Source: Acanthococcus lagerstroemiae | Lineage: Eukaryota; Arthropoda; Insecta; Hemiptera; Eriococcidae | NCBI GenBank assembly: GCA_031841125.1 | Contig: CM063107.1 | Span: 63,003,814 to 63,067,813, forward strand | Length of the DNA: 64,000 nt | Direction: 5' to 3' | Shown here: piece after piece, positions 1-11,900 of the stretch | Layout: each line of letters starts with the position of its first letter | How positions within the stretch are numbered: the first letter of the stretch is position 1 | Program-made: the position numbers and the translations under genes | Notes under the pieces: generated by a model | What the model saw: only the letters and a program-made list of their open reading frames with translations | Databases searched by the model: none | Told to the model about the DNA's origin: nothing

Positions 1-558
1 TTTGGCGAAAAAAAACCACTTAGCTTGTTCCATTTTACTCTTTATTTCTGTTTTACTTTTTTCATCTTGCGTTATCAGACTACCTAAGTATTCAAATTCA
101 TGTACCTTATTTATTTTTTCATCTCCTATTTCCATATTTATTTTGAATTTCGTTTCCACCTACTAACTACCATAACTTTTATTTTATTCTTATTCTTCTT
201 CCTTTTATATATCTTATTTTCGATTTTTCATCCAATTTTTTCGGTGTTTTTTTAAAGTTTTATTTTTTTTTATTTTTTTAACTTCTTTCCACTACTGCAA
301 TGTCTTCTGCAAATCTTATTATGTTATTATTCTAACCGTCTTGTCTTGTATTATCATGCCTGATTTCCTTTCATTCATTTCTTCAATAACTTCTTCTATA
401 AATAGGTCAAACAGTACTGGTGACAAACAGCAACCTCGTCTCACTCTTTTTTGAATTTTCGCTTCTCCCACTTCATCCTCTATTTATATTTGAGCCCTTT
501 TTATTTTTATATGTGTTCGACATTATTCTTCTATCCTTACACTTACTCCTACTTTCTT
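1..558 (-). mobile_element. LINE reverse transcriptase relic (3' part of RT domain)
   Basis: Read on the minus strand this encodes decayed non-LTR retrotransposon RT. Visible blocks in order are LLKKVGVSV, RRGCCLSPVLFDLFIEEV and IRFAEDIAVVER. The last is the catalytic FADD box with the first catalytic Asp changed to Glu. Stops and frameshifts interrupt it, so it is a pseudogene. It continues upstream at 859-1150 and the two halves are split by the element at 575-858. The clade is probably the RTE/L1-type LINE family that also left pieces at 16742-17575, 32578-32768 and 56400-56745; that assignment rests on motif style only. Confidence 0.8.
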
Positions 559-574
559 CAATAATTAAAAGACT

Positions 575-858
575 TAGGAACGTACCATTGGGGGGGGGGG
601 ACTCTCCCCCTCGTAGGAATTTTTCACTCAACAATTGGGAAAATGCACCATTCAGTCAGGGACAAAAATAAGGAGGCACGGAACGGAGCAGGAAAATTTT
701 AGTAGATGGATCAAAAGTTGAAAAAATCCAACAGTCAACGTTTTTTTTTAGCCAGTACAAAAATGTTGATTCTTGGGAATTTTGAGTTGAGTCAGTTGGA
801 ACTATCACAATTTTTGATGCCCCCCCCCCCCCCGAGAAAACTCTTCGGTACGTCCCTG
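575..858. mobile_element. hAT-type MITE (GGGACGTACC family) inside LINE RT
   Basis: Begins tAGGAACGTACC and ends GGTACGTCCCTG, i.e. roughly CAGGGACGTACC inverted ends. It interrupts the LINE RT reading. The part 657-858 also begins CAGGGAC and matches the reverse complement of the element at 1468-1693. The part 575-656 matches the end of the elements at 25662 and 55258. It is therefore a composite or nested copy. I found no convincing 8-bp TSD. Contains a 10-11 bp G run and a 14-15 bp C run. Confidence 0.75.
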
Positions 859-1150
859 GTAACATTTTTGACCATTCAACATTATCAAAGCGTTTTCATC
901 TAAATCTATTAAAAATGCTACATCCAAACCTTTTGTCAGTATTTCTTCTAATAAAAGCCTCAAACATAAAATTGCTTCCCTAGATCTTCTACCTTATCTG
1001 AAACCAAACTGATCTTCTCTTACCCTTTCTTCGACTTTATTTTGCATTCTCTTACTCATTATCCTAGCTAGAATCTTTGATGCCTGTGATAGAAATAAAA
1101 GTACAATAACCTTCACATTTGCTTGCTCCTGATGCTTTTGTAGGGATCGT
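859..1150 (-). mobile_element. LINE reverse transcriptase relic (5' part of RT domain)
   Basis: On the minus strand this reads ARIMSKRMQNKVEERV, then REDQFGF, then DVAFLIDLDENA. These correspond to RT blocks around the conserved QxGF motif and the (F/L)xDLxxAFD motif carrying the first catalytic Asp. One in-frame stop follows QFGFR. It joins the fragment at 1-558 once the MITE at 575-858 is removed. Confidence 0.75.
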
Positions 1151-1467
1151 AATTAATCTGTTTTTCTGGAAATTTATAAAGCAGTCAAAACGCTGTTAAA
1201 AGTCAGGCAAAATAAGATCAGGTATTCGTCACGCTGCATGTAAGTTAAAATAAGTCTCAAGAATGCAGCACTATTTTGACTCAAAGAGTGTCATTTGACG
1301 CTAATTTTGTACATCGGGATACGTTAGGTTTAGGCTTACTGAATCCTTTTCTGAAACCAGATGTACATCAACTTTAGAATTTTGACACTGGGGTTGTGGA
1401 TATGAATCATCCTCACCGTAACAGTTAATACATCATATAGAGCATGCGAAGTTTTTTAATAATCGTT

Positions 1468-1693
1468 CAGGGACGTAGCGAAGAGTTCTTTTTGGAGGGG
1501 TAAAAAATTGTTATAAATTCCTAACTGACTCAAGTCAAAATTCCCAAGTATTAAAATTTGGTTGTACTAGTAAACAAAACAAAACTTTTGACTTGGATTT
1601 TTTCAACTTTTGATCCATCTACTAAAATTTACCAACTCCGGCGGAGGCTTGTGGCCAAGCTGCCCCCTAGGGGCTTCCTTATTTTCGTCCCTG
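1468..1693. mobile_element. hAT-type MITE, 226 bp
   Basis: Starts CAGGGACGTAGCG and ends CGTCCCTG. Flanking 8-mers are taatcgtt (1460-1467) and taaccgtg (1694-1701), six of eight identical, as expected for an old hAT TSD. Body is shared with 657-858 (inverted) and 23063-23255 (same orientation). No coding capacity. Confidence 0.8.
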
Positions 1694-2900
1694 TAACCGT
1701 GTTTAGAATTTCTTACTTTCTAAAGTTAGCCATCCTCGGCTGTAGTTTATCGGGGATAGGTAAAAACATCTATCGATCATTTCCCCGTATTTTATTGAAG
1801 AAATACAAAAACTGTATTTTTTGTAATATCAGTAATGCAATCTTAGAGCTCAGAAATTTCATGAAATTTATTACGAATATCGTTTCATAGATTTAAAAGG
1901 CCACTGAATTCATTTTTGATAACGAGGGTTCAAAATGTTCACAAAACACAGATGCCATTTTGTAGGTTTAAAAAGGGCCGCTGAAGCCATTTCTGGTAAT
2001 GATTTGCCATCAACTTGCAAATTGTGGTATCTGACAAGGAGCGGGGTCAGAATGTTTATAAAATGCATATGAAAGTTGTTTCATATATTATTAGCTTCGT
2101 CAAATTCAGTTTTAACATTATAGTGTCACCCTCCACTGAAAATTGTGATATCTAGAGGTAAAAGGGAGAGGCGATCGCAGGTTAAATTCATCAATAAATA
2201 TTGGACACAGTTTTACCGATTTTCAAGGTCGATGAACCCAATTTTGATATAAATTCGAATAAACTTAGAGAACTATTGAGACACTAGGTTCGGAGCTGAA
2301 ATGGGAAAATGTTTTAAAGTAGTATCGATGTCAGTTCGGGGGTTCTCAGTTTCGTTAAGCTCGTGCTTGATATTAGATCAACACTAATTTTACAACTGCG
2401 GTACCATAGAAAGGAGCTGAAGATGAAAATGCCCCGAAATATAATACGGGCACATAATCGCAGGTTTTTAGGTTCGTGGAACTCAATTTTGACATCCATA
2501 TGACTGATGATACATGGATGTTATTTTTATCCACATCTACCGGGTCCCAATTCTCAAAATAAATGAATGTCAAATTTGTCATATAAATTATGTCAAAATC
2601 GGTAAGAAGCAATTTTCCTCCTAGAACTAATTTTTCGGCCAAACTCAATTTTCAAGATTTATAAAAACATGTAATTCTACCTTAGTCCCATACTGATACG
2701 AAAATTCAGAATTTAAAATACATTTACTTCCAATACTAACAATAGTGAACTTGAGAAAGTAAGAAAGAACGATACAGAAGAATGATTTTAAAACTAATGT
2801 GAATTGAATTCATAACAATGTTCTACAATAAAATAAACTTTGAAAATGCATTACTTGGCCCGTTACACACAAAGGAAACATCTGAACATGGAATACGTGT
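1694..2900. repeat. Degenerate AT-rich dispersed/tandem repeat
   Basis: No gene seen. The stretch carries repeated phrases such as 'cccaattttgatataaattc', 'ggttcggagctgaaatggg' and 'tcatttgataacgagggttc' resembling the degenerate ~130-bp units at 11000-12560 and 60700-62480. Short open frames here lack any recognisable domain. Confidence 0.4.
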
Positions 2901-2901
2901 T

Positions 2902-5900
2902 TTATTTTACAGGAAAGTAAATCTGCATCAGTGTTTCATAAACACTGACATCTTCGGGTAGGAATAACGTGAAGATTATACGGTCCACCTGCAACAATAC
3001 AGCCTCATTAGGTTTCACGGAGCCTAAGCTAAATGCTTGATTTTGGGTGATAATACCTATTATCACGGATTCAGATAATCTTCGCAAACGAGGGCAGTTT
3101 AAAAAGGAAAGCACCACAAACCTTTGAGGCATTTTCTTCGAGGAAATTTCTAACGACATTCAAAGCGACGTTGGCCGCACTTTCTTGGGGGTAACCTAAA
3201 TCAAAATCGTGAAAACCTTTAGTTATGAAGCACAATACACAACAGCTATCAGTATTACTAATCTGAGATACACAGGGAATCAAATTCTATAATAACTTCG
3301 CACGTTCCCCATGACTAAAAACACTACAGGGACTATTACATATACCTATATATATATTTTTTTTAAATAATTATTGTTTTTTTGGTTTAACGTGCCACAC
3401 AACAGCCAGACGGCCAATAACAGGGCGATACGGGAAACGTATAATTTTGGATTGTACTATTGTACTTACCGTAAACTCCTGTTGAGATACAAGGCAATGC
3501 CTGAAAAAAGAATATTATGAGAAAAGTATCAGACCATATTTGAACTACTACAACTAACTAGGGATGAAAAATTGACTAAGTTCAGTAGCAGGTCCGCTTA
3601 CGATGGTACGGAGGTTATTTTCCAACATCAGTTGCAGACTTTTGGTGTAACACGATTGCAGAAGCTCTGGTTTCTCTCCTTTTGGTCCGACAGTATGAAT
3701 GACATCTGAGGAACAGTATAATTAAGTATCTAAATGAGAATATAGGGATATTTCTGATTAATCAACGTTAACATAATACGGCATACGCACATTTAGCAGG
3801 TAATTTATAACCGCCAGTAATTTTGGCTCCACCGGTCTCGCATCCATTCAGAGTGGCACATTCTTGTTTCAACAGAGGCCCGGCACCTTTATGAATCGCT
3901 CCGTCAACTAAAATACAGAAGCAAAAAAATTCATCATCTTTTGTAATAATAGTATAAAAAACCAAAGACCATAGAGGCAATAGTCATTGGCAATATGCAC
4001 CTCTCTAACGAAAAAAACAAAAAAAAAACAAAACCACTTATCTAGTCTTTCTTTGAAAAGAAAATATGTCAGGGCGTTCGGATTAGGGATGGGCAAGATC
4101 ATAGATCCCCAAAAGGATTAGAATTCCTTTATAAAGTTATAAATTACAACTTGATCAGGACTAAAGTTGTATTTTGATAATATCGTTTTTAGCTGAAATG
4201 CCACAATCAAATACAACAGGCATACATCACGGTCAGTGCTCAAAAATCGATGGAATTAACCATAGATTTATATCAATTCAAATTTAATCGACTAAATAGA
4301 TAATTATATAAGATGTTTTTGATTTTTCCATCGCTTAATTTCAAAGTATTAATTGTTAAAATTAATTTTAGGAAATCATGTTCTTCAAAATAATAAATAG
4401 TTAAAATTAATAACAAAGTAAAGCAACTAATAATGGCAATTCAATTTTGTTAGTGAACCAGCGATTCTTTATCGAAAAAAATAAACTCAACCTTACTAAC
4501 ACTTCACAGTACAATAAATTGAAAAAAAGAAGAAAAAAAAAAACATAAAATTACTTTGGAATAAAAAAATCTTACATCATGATTATGGGATTTTTTAGAT
4601 CTTTAGACTACGATTTAGCTGCATTTTCGTAATCTTTTTGATCTTAGATCATTTTAGGAATCAGAAACGGATGATTACGATCATTCAGATCACTAATTCA
4701 ATGCTCTTTTTGATATTAGGTCATGATATATTTTTTTTTTTTCTAATTTTCTAAATGTGAAGATTATACGATTTTGCCCATCCCTGACACAGACCAAAGA
4801 AGTAAGGTTTCTTAGGTCTCAGTATCTTGTATTTTGTCAAACAAAAGAAGGAAAAAAACAACAACTCAGAGAGTATGTGGAAAGACTTCAAATTATCTAA
4901 CGAACTAATTCGTGTCACGAAAAAAACTGAGTTGAGAGCCAAGTTCTCACTAGCGTTGATTGAGTTCTGAGGGCGAAAAAGACATTTTAGAAGTATAGGT
5001 ATCAGAACTACACATGATAACATAGACTTGATAAGTCTGAATAACTGAACATAGTCTGAAAGGGTTCTGATGAGAGTTAACAGTTTAATGAATGCTGATT
5101 CAATCTTTAGGAGTCTCAATGAACGTCAACAGAGTCATAATGAGTCTTAATGACCCTCAGTAAAATCTTGGTAAGTCATTATAGGGCTTTGTCTAGTTTT
5201 AATGGGGTTTAACGAGTTTCAAGAAGTTTTGAGAGAACCTTAAAGACACTTGAAATTTTTCAAGGAGCTTCACTAGTCTTCAGGAATCTTAATGAGTTAT
5301 TACATGAATCTTAAAGAATTCTAATATGTCTTGGTTAGTTTTGACAGAGTTCTAATGAGTCTTCAATAGGGTATGTCATAGGTATTTAAAAGAGTTGAAT
5401 AAAGGCTGCCGAGCTTCAGTGAGTCTGTGAGTTTCGGTATAGTACACCAACTACGTCTTAACCAGCCTTGGAGAGTTTAATTACATCTAAGCAATTTTAA
5501 GAAATCTCAACAGTCTTAGTACGCTATTATCGAGGCTAACAAGTTTTCACAAGAAAACACAGAATTGACACGGTGCCTCAAGTACAGAGTCTAACGCAGT
5601 ATTCATCAAAGAGGATGTATTTTAGAAAGTTTCAATAAAATCTTACAACAGGATTTTAACAAGTTTCAATATACTCAACGTTTTATCTCGTTATGTAGGA
5701 TATTCATCAGTTTCAATGTCTTGAATTCGTAGTCGCATTTCTCACTCAAGTTACTCTCACCTACATCTATCACCGGTCGGCAAAGAGTGAGGCGGTAGGA
5801 TCGTGAAGGGGCCAAGGGCGATAGTATCCTCCGCGAAGTTTGCCTAAGGTTAGAGGATGATTTTTTGTGAAGGGGAGGTGAAGATCTAAAAAAGTACCGG

Positions 5901-6418
5901 CCTGCAGTCACAACATGATTCGTGACTCAGTTTACTCAATTTCACCGAAGGCAGTACTGAAGAACAGCGACTGACATATCCGTAGTTATTTTGGATCTGA
6001 TTTACCTCCACCACCACCAAGTAAAGAATTGTTAGCCGCATTCACGATCGCATCAATTTCCAGAGCGGTAATATCGCCTTTCCAAATGGAAACTTTTTCA
6101 TTGAAAGTATCGTTCGGTGCTGGTGACGCTGCTGCGGTTTTCGCCAACTTGTCACGACTATGCACTAAAGTAATAAGAATAATTGTACAAGGTTAACATT
6201 GAGAAAGAAAAATCAACCGAGGAAATTAGCCTAAATACATGGAATGCTCAGATTAAGGCATTCGTATGAGAACATTTCCACATAAAAGTGATTGAAAGCT
6301 CACATGTTTCCTTCAGTTGATCTTTGTGAGAATTAAAATATTCTTTCCATGTTTTCACGTCTTTAAGTTCAACGAAGTTTTTCACCAGATAAAACTCTCG
6401 TTTTTCTTCCAGAGACAT
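2902..6418 (-). CDS. MACROD: MACROD-type macrodomain ADP-ribose hydrolase, 7 coding exons
   Basis: Family members hydrolyse mono-ADP-ribose from acidic residues of proteins and deacetylate O-acetyl-ADP-ribose. Coding exons (minus): 6418-6304, 6164-6006, 3907-3791, 3705-3602, 3500-3470, 3195-3122, 2988-2902. All introns are GT-AG and the joined frame is 687 bp, 228 residues, without a stop. An N-terminal [10 protein letters not shown]...WKEYF segment is typical of MACROD1/2. The macrodomain follows with GDIT (68-71), NAAN (80-83), the ADP-ribose loop LLGGGGVDGAIH (86-97; Asp93 matches the family's catalytic Asp), [18 protein letters not shown] and the second loop PCISTGVYG, ending [13 protein letters not shown]...YFPVK. 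The usual DGCIH cysteine is Ala here. The first exon has an acceptor at 6433, so an upstream 5' exon exists and translation may start there; I chose the in-frame ATG at 6418. Exon 3500-3470 is only 31 bp. Confidence 0.95.
4084..4786. mobile_element. TIR element in MACROD intron 2 (AGGGATGGGCAA ends)
   Basis: Left end TAGGGATGGGCAAGATC, right end GATTTTGCCCATCCCTG, an inverted repeat of about 16 bp with one or two mismatches; the ends resemble the hAT form CAGGGATGGGCAA. The interior is AT-rich with no coding. The flanking 8-mers (gttcggat and acacagac) do not match, so the insertion is old, rearranged, or not hAT. Confidence 0.6.
5080..5700. repeat. Degenerate short repeat (TCTTAATGAGT-like) in MACROD intron 2
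   Basis: Variants of 'gagtcttaatgag' and 'aatgagtttcaa' recur every 20-35 bases through about 600 bp. No coding frame is preserved. Looks like an old, diverged minisatellite. Confidence 0.5.
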
Positions 6419-6636
6419 TTCTAGATATTTTCCTGAAAACAAATGTAGTTTCTATTAAATTAATAATAATGTCGCATGATGCAGTAAGGTGCAGTTGTTT
6501 CCAGATGCATAGTTTGAGTCATATAATTCTGAGCAACATCAAGAATTGAAATATGCGTTGCATTGTCGGGGGGGGGGGGTGCATTCCAGCAATCTTAGTT
6601 TCTTTTTTTAATCATCCAGTTATTTGTTTTATAATT

Positions 6637-6748
6637 GCGTCCCTCCGACCACTGATGCGATACTCGAAAGGGTAGTTTCCGGGGCTGAGGGTGCGGTGTC
6701 ATAGGAGCCACTTTGGCATGCGAGCATCGCCATTGATCCCACCACACC
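6637..6748 (+). mobile_element. SINE-like retroposon with perfect 15-bp TSD
   Basis: A GC-rich 112-bp block in AT-rich surroundings starts gcgtccctccgaccactg and ends gatcccaccacacc. It is flanked by identical 15-mers atttgttttataatt at 6622-6636 and 6749-6763, a retroposition-length TSD. Related blocks occur, mostly in the opposite orientation, near 41405-41530, 49398-49510 and 50470-50570. It contains the core ctcgaaagggtagtttcc, similar to ctcgaaagggcggattcc in the tRNA-derived SINE at 39534. No clear pol III A/B boxes, so it may be 5' truncated. Confidence 0.7.
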
Positions 6749-6763
6749 ATTTGTTTTATAATT

Positions 6764-8788
6764 ACTAGTTTGTTTTGTAATATTATTTCCCTTCGTCGCA
6801 ACTGGCCTGCCGGCTGTGATAAAGGAAAAGAAAATATATATTATTAATAATAATAATAATGATGTTAGATCGTGAGACAGATAATGTATCAATGGTGTTA
6901 CATCATCTCCATCCCAAACATAGATAATTATTATGTAATTTATGGTGAGGTAATGATTCATATCATTTGCTGCTCAAAGCTCAATGTAGAAGGGTAACTC
7001 TGTCATTTAAAGGGTTCATGGTACCACCTGAAATGTGTCCGGTATAAAAATTTCGTCATGCACATTATCAAATTTAAAACGATGTGTTGATTTCTTTCCA
7101 TTTAATTTATCAAAAAACCATGTATACTGGTTGTAATGTATAATAATGTAAAATCAATGGCAATACATGCGGTATGTCCGGAAAATGTTCTGTTAATTTG
7201 AGAAGGCATGTAGAGAAGATTCGAACCACTGTCAGTAAGACATTTGAATTTGGATCACGAATCAAGATATAAAGGGTAAGTGAGGGACAATTCATTTGCG
7301 TATGAACTCATAAGGCTGTGCTTCGCCAGAAAATATGGCAGAGGTGTGGAACTCAGTCAACCGAATAAGATTGTGGAAGATCTATAATCGAGCTCGCGAT
7401 TATGATGACTTCAAGTATATAAGTACCCGTTAATTCAGAGCGAAGAAAAAAAAAGAATAAGTAAATTTAGCAATGCGTGATGAAATGGTACTGCATACTA
7501 CATTGGATATGAGCTGGTTTCAAAGAATGGTGAATTCTGAATCCCAAACAGTTACGATCGAAATACTTGAGAGTTCTTTTTCTCGAGGTGAAGAAATCGA
7601 AATGATTAAAAATATGCCAATGAGATAAGTTTTCGAAAATGCCAAGAAGTGTCCGTTATTAAACTCGGTTTTACAAAGTTGGTGCTTTGAATATGTGTTT
7701 CCAACAGACAAAATTCATCTATATACAAGTTGACGTACGCAAGAGAAGAAAAAGCAAACTAACGTTTTTCGGCCGCGAAGTCACTCATGGTTGCAACCTG
7801 AGCTCTGAAGATACGCTTCCTCGGTCTAAACTGAAAAACAGTTTTCAGTTTCAGCAGCGCCTGAAACTGATGAATGAAAATTATCAAACGCAGTAGGGCT
7901 GTTTCAGTAAGTTCTGGAGAAATAAAAACTAATTAAAATATTAGTAAATTACCTTAATTACGACGTAGTTTACCTTCGCCGACTAAAGGAGAGGATCAAA
8001 ATGTACCCGGCTGAAACCGTCAATGCAATAATTCAGGGATGAAACTTACAGCTGACATTGGTTTCAGATTCACCAAGTTGTACTTTCACTGCTCGGGTAT
8101 CTCAAATTCAAATAACTCGAACTTGCAGAAGAGAATAATCAAAGAAACCAAGCAAGAAACAGTAAATTAGAAAAGACTATTTGTTTAACAGTTGAAAATA
8201 ATAAATAATATGAAGACATGCAGGAAATTTTTACATATGAGAATCAAAAGAGGCTTAGATACTCTTATAATGCATTTAATTAAGGTCCTATGTAATCTGA
8301 CGAGCTATTCCGTCAGCTAAATTTCATCAATCGTATGACAGGCAATTATAGGCGCCATTGCAATCGAGCGATAGAGTAAGCTAAGCTCATATGACATTTA
8401 GCATACTCTGTCACTATTACCTTCATAACGCTTATAACTATCTGGCAGTTGCAGACAACTGGAGAATCGTACTCTTGGGCTTTGGGCTTGGTTCTTATCA
8501 ATTTTCACAGCATTGTTTTTACGATATCTGATTGGTTTATTCTTATCAATGTTCTCATCAAACTTGTTCATGTCTGGCCTACTAAACTGTGTTCTGGAAA
8601 AGATACCTAATGTGTGAATAGTTTTAAGTTCTTTTCCATAGACATTCCTTTTGAAATTTCACAGGAATTTTCTTGTTTCATGATTGTTATCTCTTATCTG
8701 AAAGCTCCGAAAATCGCAAATTCGCATTATGTAAAAAATTTCAATTCGAGCAAATTGATTTCGATCTTATAAAACTGATATTTTACTG
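6764..8788. other. Intergenic interval between divergent MACROD and PPCS
   Basis: No convincing gene, RNA or TE. It should hold the unidentified 5' exon(s) and promoter of MACROD (minus) and the PPCS promoter. A short (taa)n run lies near 6840-6860. Small open frames here match nothing I recognise. Confidence 0.5.
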
Positions 8789-8789
8789 G

Positions 8790-8940
8790 TTCGTAATTTT
8801 ATGTTTCAAATTATTCGAATCGCCATCCATAGCTTAGCTCTGGTAACCGATTGACGATAAACTTTACGTGTTCGTAATTTTATGTTTTAAATTATTCGAA
8901 TTTTCATCCACAGTTCCAGTAACCGAGTGACGATAATCAG
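8790..8940. repeat. 81-bp tandem duplication just upstream of PPCS start codon
   Basis: 'ttcgtaattttatgtt' followed by 'aaattattcgaat', then 'ccatcca' and 'gtaaccga.tgacgata', occurs at 8790 and again at 8871, period 81 bp, ending two bases before the PPCS ATG at 8943. It lies in the presumed promoter or 5' UTR, so it may duplicate a core promoter or leader element. Confidence 0.75.
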
Positions 8941-8942
8941 CC

Positions 8943-11900
8943 ATGTCTGAATATTGGGAAACGTTTTACCAGAAACATAAAAAATCACCGAGTTACGATG
9001 ATACCATCCGAGATGTGGAAAATTTCATACACATTCACCAGAATGAGAAATTAGCATTAGTTTCGGTAGGAACAATTATTATGATACATCGTTCATATTT
9101 TACTTTATATTCAGCTAACCTCATGTGTTGCCATTTTCAGTCTGGTGGAACGACAGTACCTTTGGAACACAATACTGTGCGATTTGTAGATAATTTTAGC
9201 GCCGGTACTCGAGGATCCTCGTCGACGGAATATTTTCTGGCCAGAGGATACGCTGTTATATTTCTTTACCGGTAAATTTGCATCGAGAATAAGTCATCTG
9301 CATTGATAGAGTTTGCTTTTCAGTTTGCGTGGATGCCAAAAGAGTACAACGTGAAATTTTCCGTGTCCCCTCCCCCCGTTTTCAAGAGAATTGTGTGTCA
9401 GTGACCGTATTAGTGAGATTTAACGCATTCAGTTAAAAACCCAACATGGTCATCGTGGCAAAATTTTGTTTGACACCACCTTTGCAAGCAGATCTTTTAC
9501 TACTGGCTGGTCAATTATTACGAGAGGAATATACTCATGGATTTCTGATTTCAACAGGTTGAAATCTTTGGAGCCATTCAGTCGACATGTCAGCGGATTA
9601 GCAATGTTGAACTCTTTCGAATTGACTGAAAACGGCGATATAATTGGTAAAAATATCGCTAAATACTTATATAGATGACTGCGTTGAAGGACAGGGCAGT
9701 TACACTTTCCTGTTGCCTCACTGAGTAATACAGCATTATTCTGTCATTTTAAATGACCCGTGGAGTATATAACTGATATGTACGGTTATAAATGTCGCAG
9801 TCAGTGGTTCCGTAAAAGAAAAGTTGTCTTCGGTACTAAGGAAATACAAAGATGTGACTAAGAAGAAACAGCTGCTCTGTGTATCATTCACAACACTGTT
9901 TGATTATCTCTGGCTGTTACGAGGAATTTGCGAACACCTGTCAGTTATGGGTCCGAGATGTGTGTTGTACCTCGCTGCTGCTGTTTCCGATTTTTACATT
10001 CCTTCCGATGAAATGGTAAGCCTTGCAATGATGTATTTGTTATTCAGTTTTTTCGTCAGCTGTGTTGATTTACCATCATAATCTTGTTTCAGTCAGTGCA
10101 TAAAATACAGTCTGGTGACGGTCCGCTATCTGTAAAGCTTCAGTTAGTGCCTAAAATGTTGGAACCTCTCACGTCAATATGGGTCCCAAAGGCTTTCATC
10201 GTATCGTTCAAATTGGAAACGGACGAAAAACTTTTGGTAGTCAAGGCCAGAAAAGCATTGAATAGGTATAAACACAAAGTAAGAACCATATTTTTTCTAG
10301 AATTATGTTCCAAAACTCCAAGAAATAGAAGTTTTTCCTCCACTCAAAAGAACATTGACATTAGGCCAGTTGAAGTTGAATACCTGTATTAGATTTTTAA
10401 TGCACAGAAAAAGAGGAGTGGGTGCGAGAAACTGAAACATGATTTGTTCCAGTATTTGATGTTCCATTTTTGGTCAAGAGCTGGAAAGAGTTATGGCACT
10501 TGTCAAGAGAAATAAAAAGCTTCATATAGGTACATGCATGGCCTATTTTCAAAATTGGAAGAGCTACAAGGCTTAAAAATTTGGAAAATACGAATTTTGC
10601 CCTGAATTCTCAAACTCGTGTAGCCTCTATAACATTGAGGGTGGATAATAAACAATTAAGAAAGTCTTCGTCACTTAATATCCTGCCGATGCATTGTCGC
10701 CCTCGGAGAAAATGTTGCAATAAAATATTGTCATCAAATCTATTTTAGGACTAAGGATAGTTGGAAACGACAGCCTTTGGTACTAAGTTCACCAAAACTC
10801 ATAATGCACTGGGAAATTTATTAATATCCTTCAATGACGGATAATCTTGCTCCACGAAACAGCATGTAAAGTCTATTTGTTATTAACAGAAAATGTAAGA
10901 AGGAAAATAGTTGTTCTCAAGATTGAAAAGACCATAAAAATCAGAAAGATCTTGATTTAAGATGGTAAAAAGATGATCAGATTCGTGATTTGACTGATCG
11001 TCATTTTATTTTTTCATGACTGTTGACCAAATTTCTGAAAGGTGACCAAAATTTTCAGTCAATATGGATTGTAGCATTTTCGAATATGAGTTTTTTTAAA
11101 ACATCATAATATCGAATTTAACACAATTTTTCAATTTTAGTATTCAAAGTTAATGATCAAGGAAATTCGGTGTTACTTCAACTGTGGTAATCAAAAATTG
11201 TAATTCGATACTTTACCCAATCAATTCAATTTTGGTCACTGATTAACGGGTAAATGTAGAATTTGGAACTCAAATTAGGGCCAAATATAAAATTTAATGG
11301 GATCTTAAGAATCAAAATCCTCCACCACTGAGAGAAAACTTATTCCGCTAGATACTTCATTCGCTGTTTTCAGTTGGGAAGAGTTCAGCCCATTTTCAGA
11401 GTAAAATGTCAAATTTGGGACTCAAATCAGTGCCGGATAAAATTGATCCAACTATTCCGAATGAACGATAAAAAAATTTAGATACGTTGCTCAATTTTTT
11501 AAACCTTTTGAAAAGAGAAATTGATTTGGACATAAGCGACCCGAAAAATCCCGATTTCGATACATGGCTGGATTTTTGAAAACCAAATCGTATCCGGATC
11601 AAAAATACGATGCCAAGTTCAAACTCGGTGACCCACCCTCCCCAACCAAAAGAACTACTTTTCAAGTCATTTTAATTTTGGCCCCATCTGCTTTCGAAAT
11701 TTGGATTTTGGGTCCAAATCGGATCAATAATCTGATGCGATATTCGAAATTAGCAAACAAAAAAAAACCGCGATAGTTTGTTCAATTCCGCAGGCCAATT
11801 TTTTTTTGTATGAAATTTGGAATTGCTGGGTCCGGATTGGAGCCTGATCCAACTTCTGATGTGATATTCGAAGTCAGCGAACCCCGAAAAAACTAAATAT

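Noticed and set aside
575..858. 8-bp TSD for the MITE in the LINE RT
   Set aside because: aaaagact and gtaacatt do not match beyond chance; the composite structure probably explains this.
9466..9557. Open frame starting upstream of PPCS exon 3
   Set aside because: The first part is intron. The acceptor tcaacag at 9557 gives the exon boundary with correct phase to exon 2.
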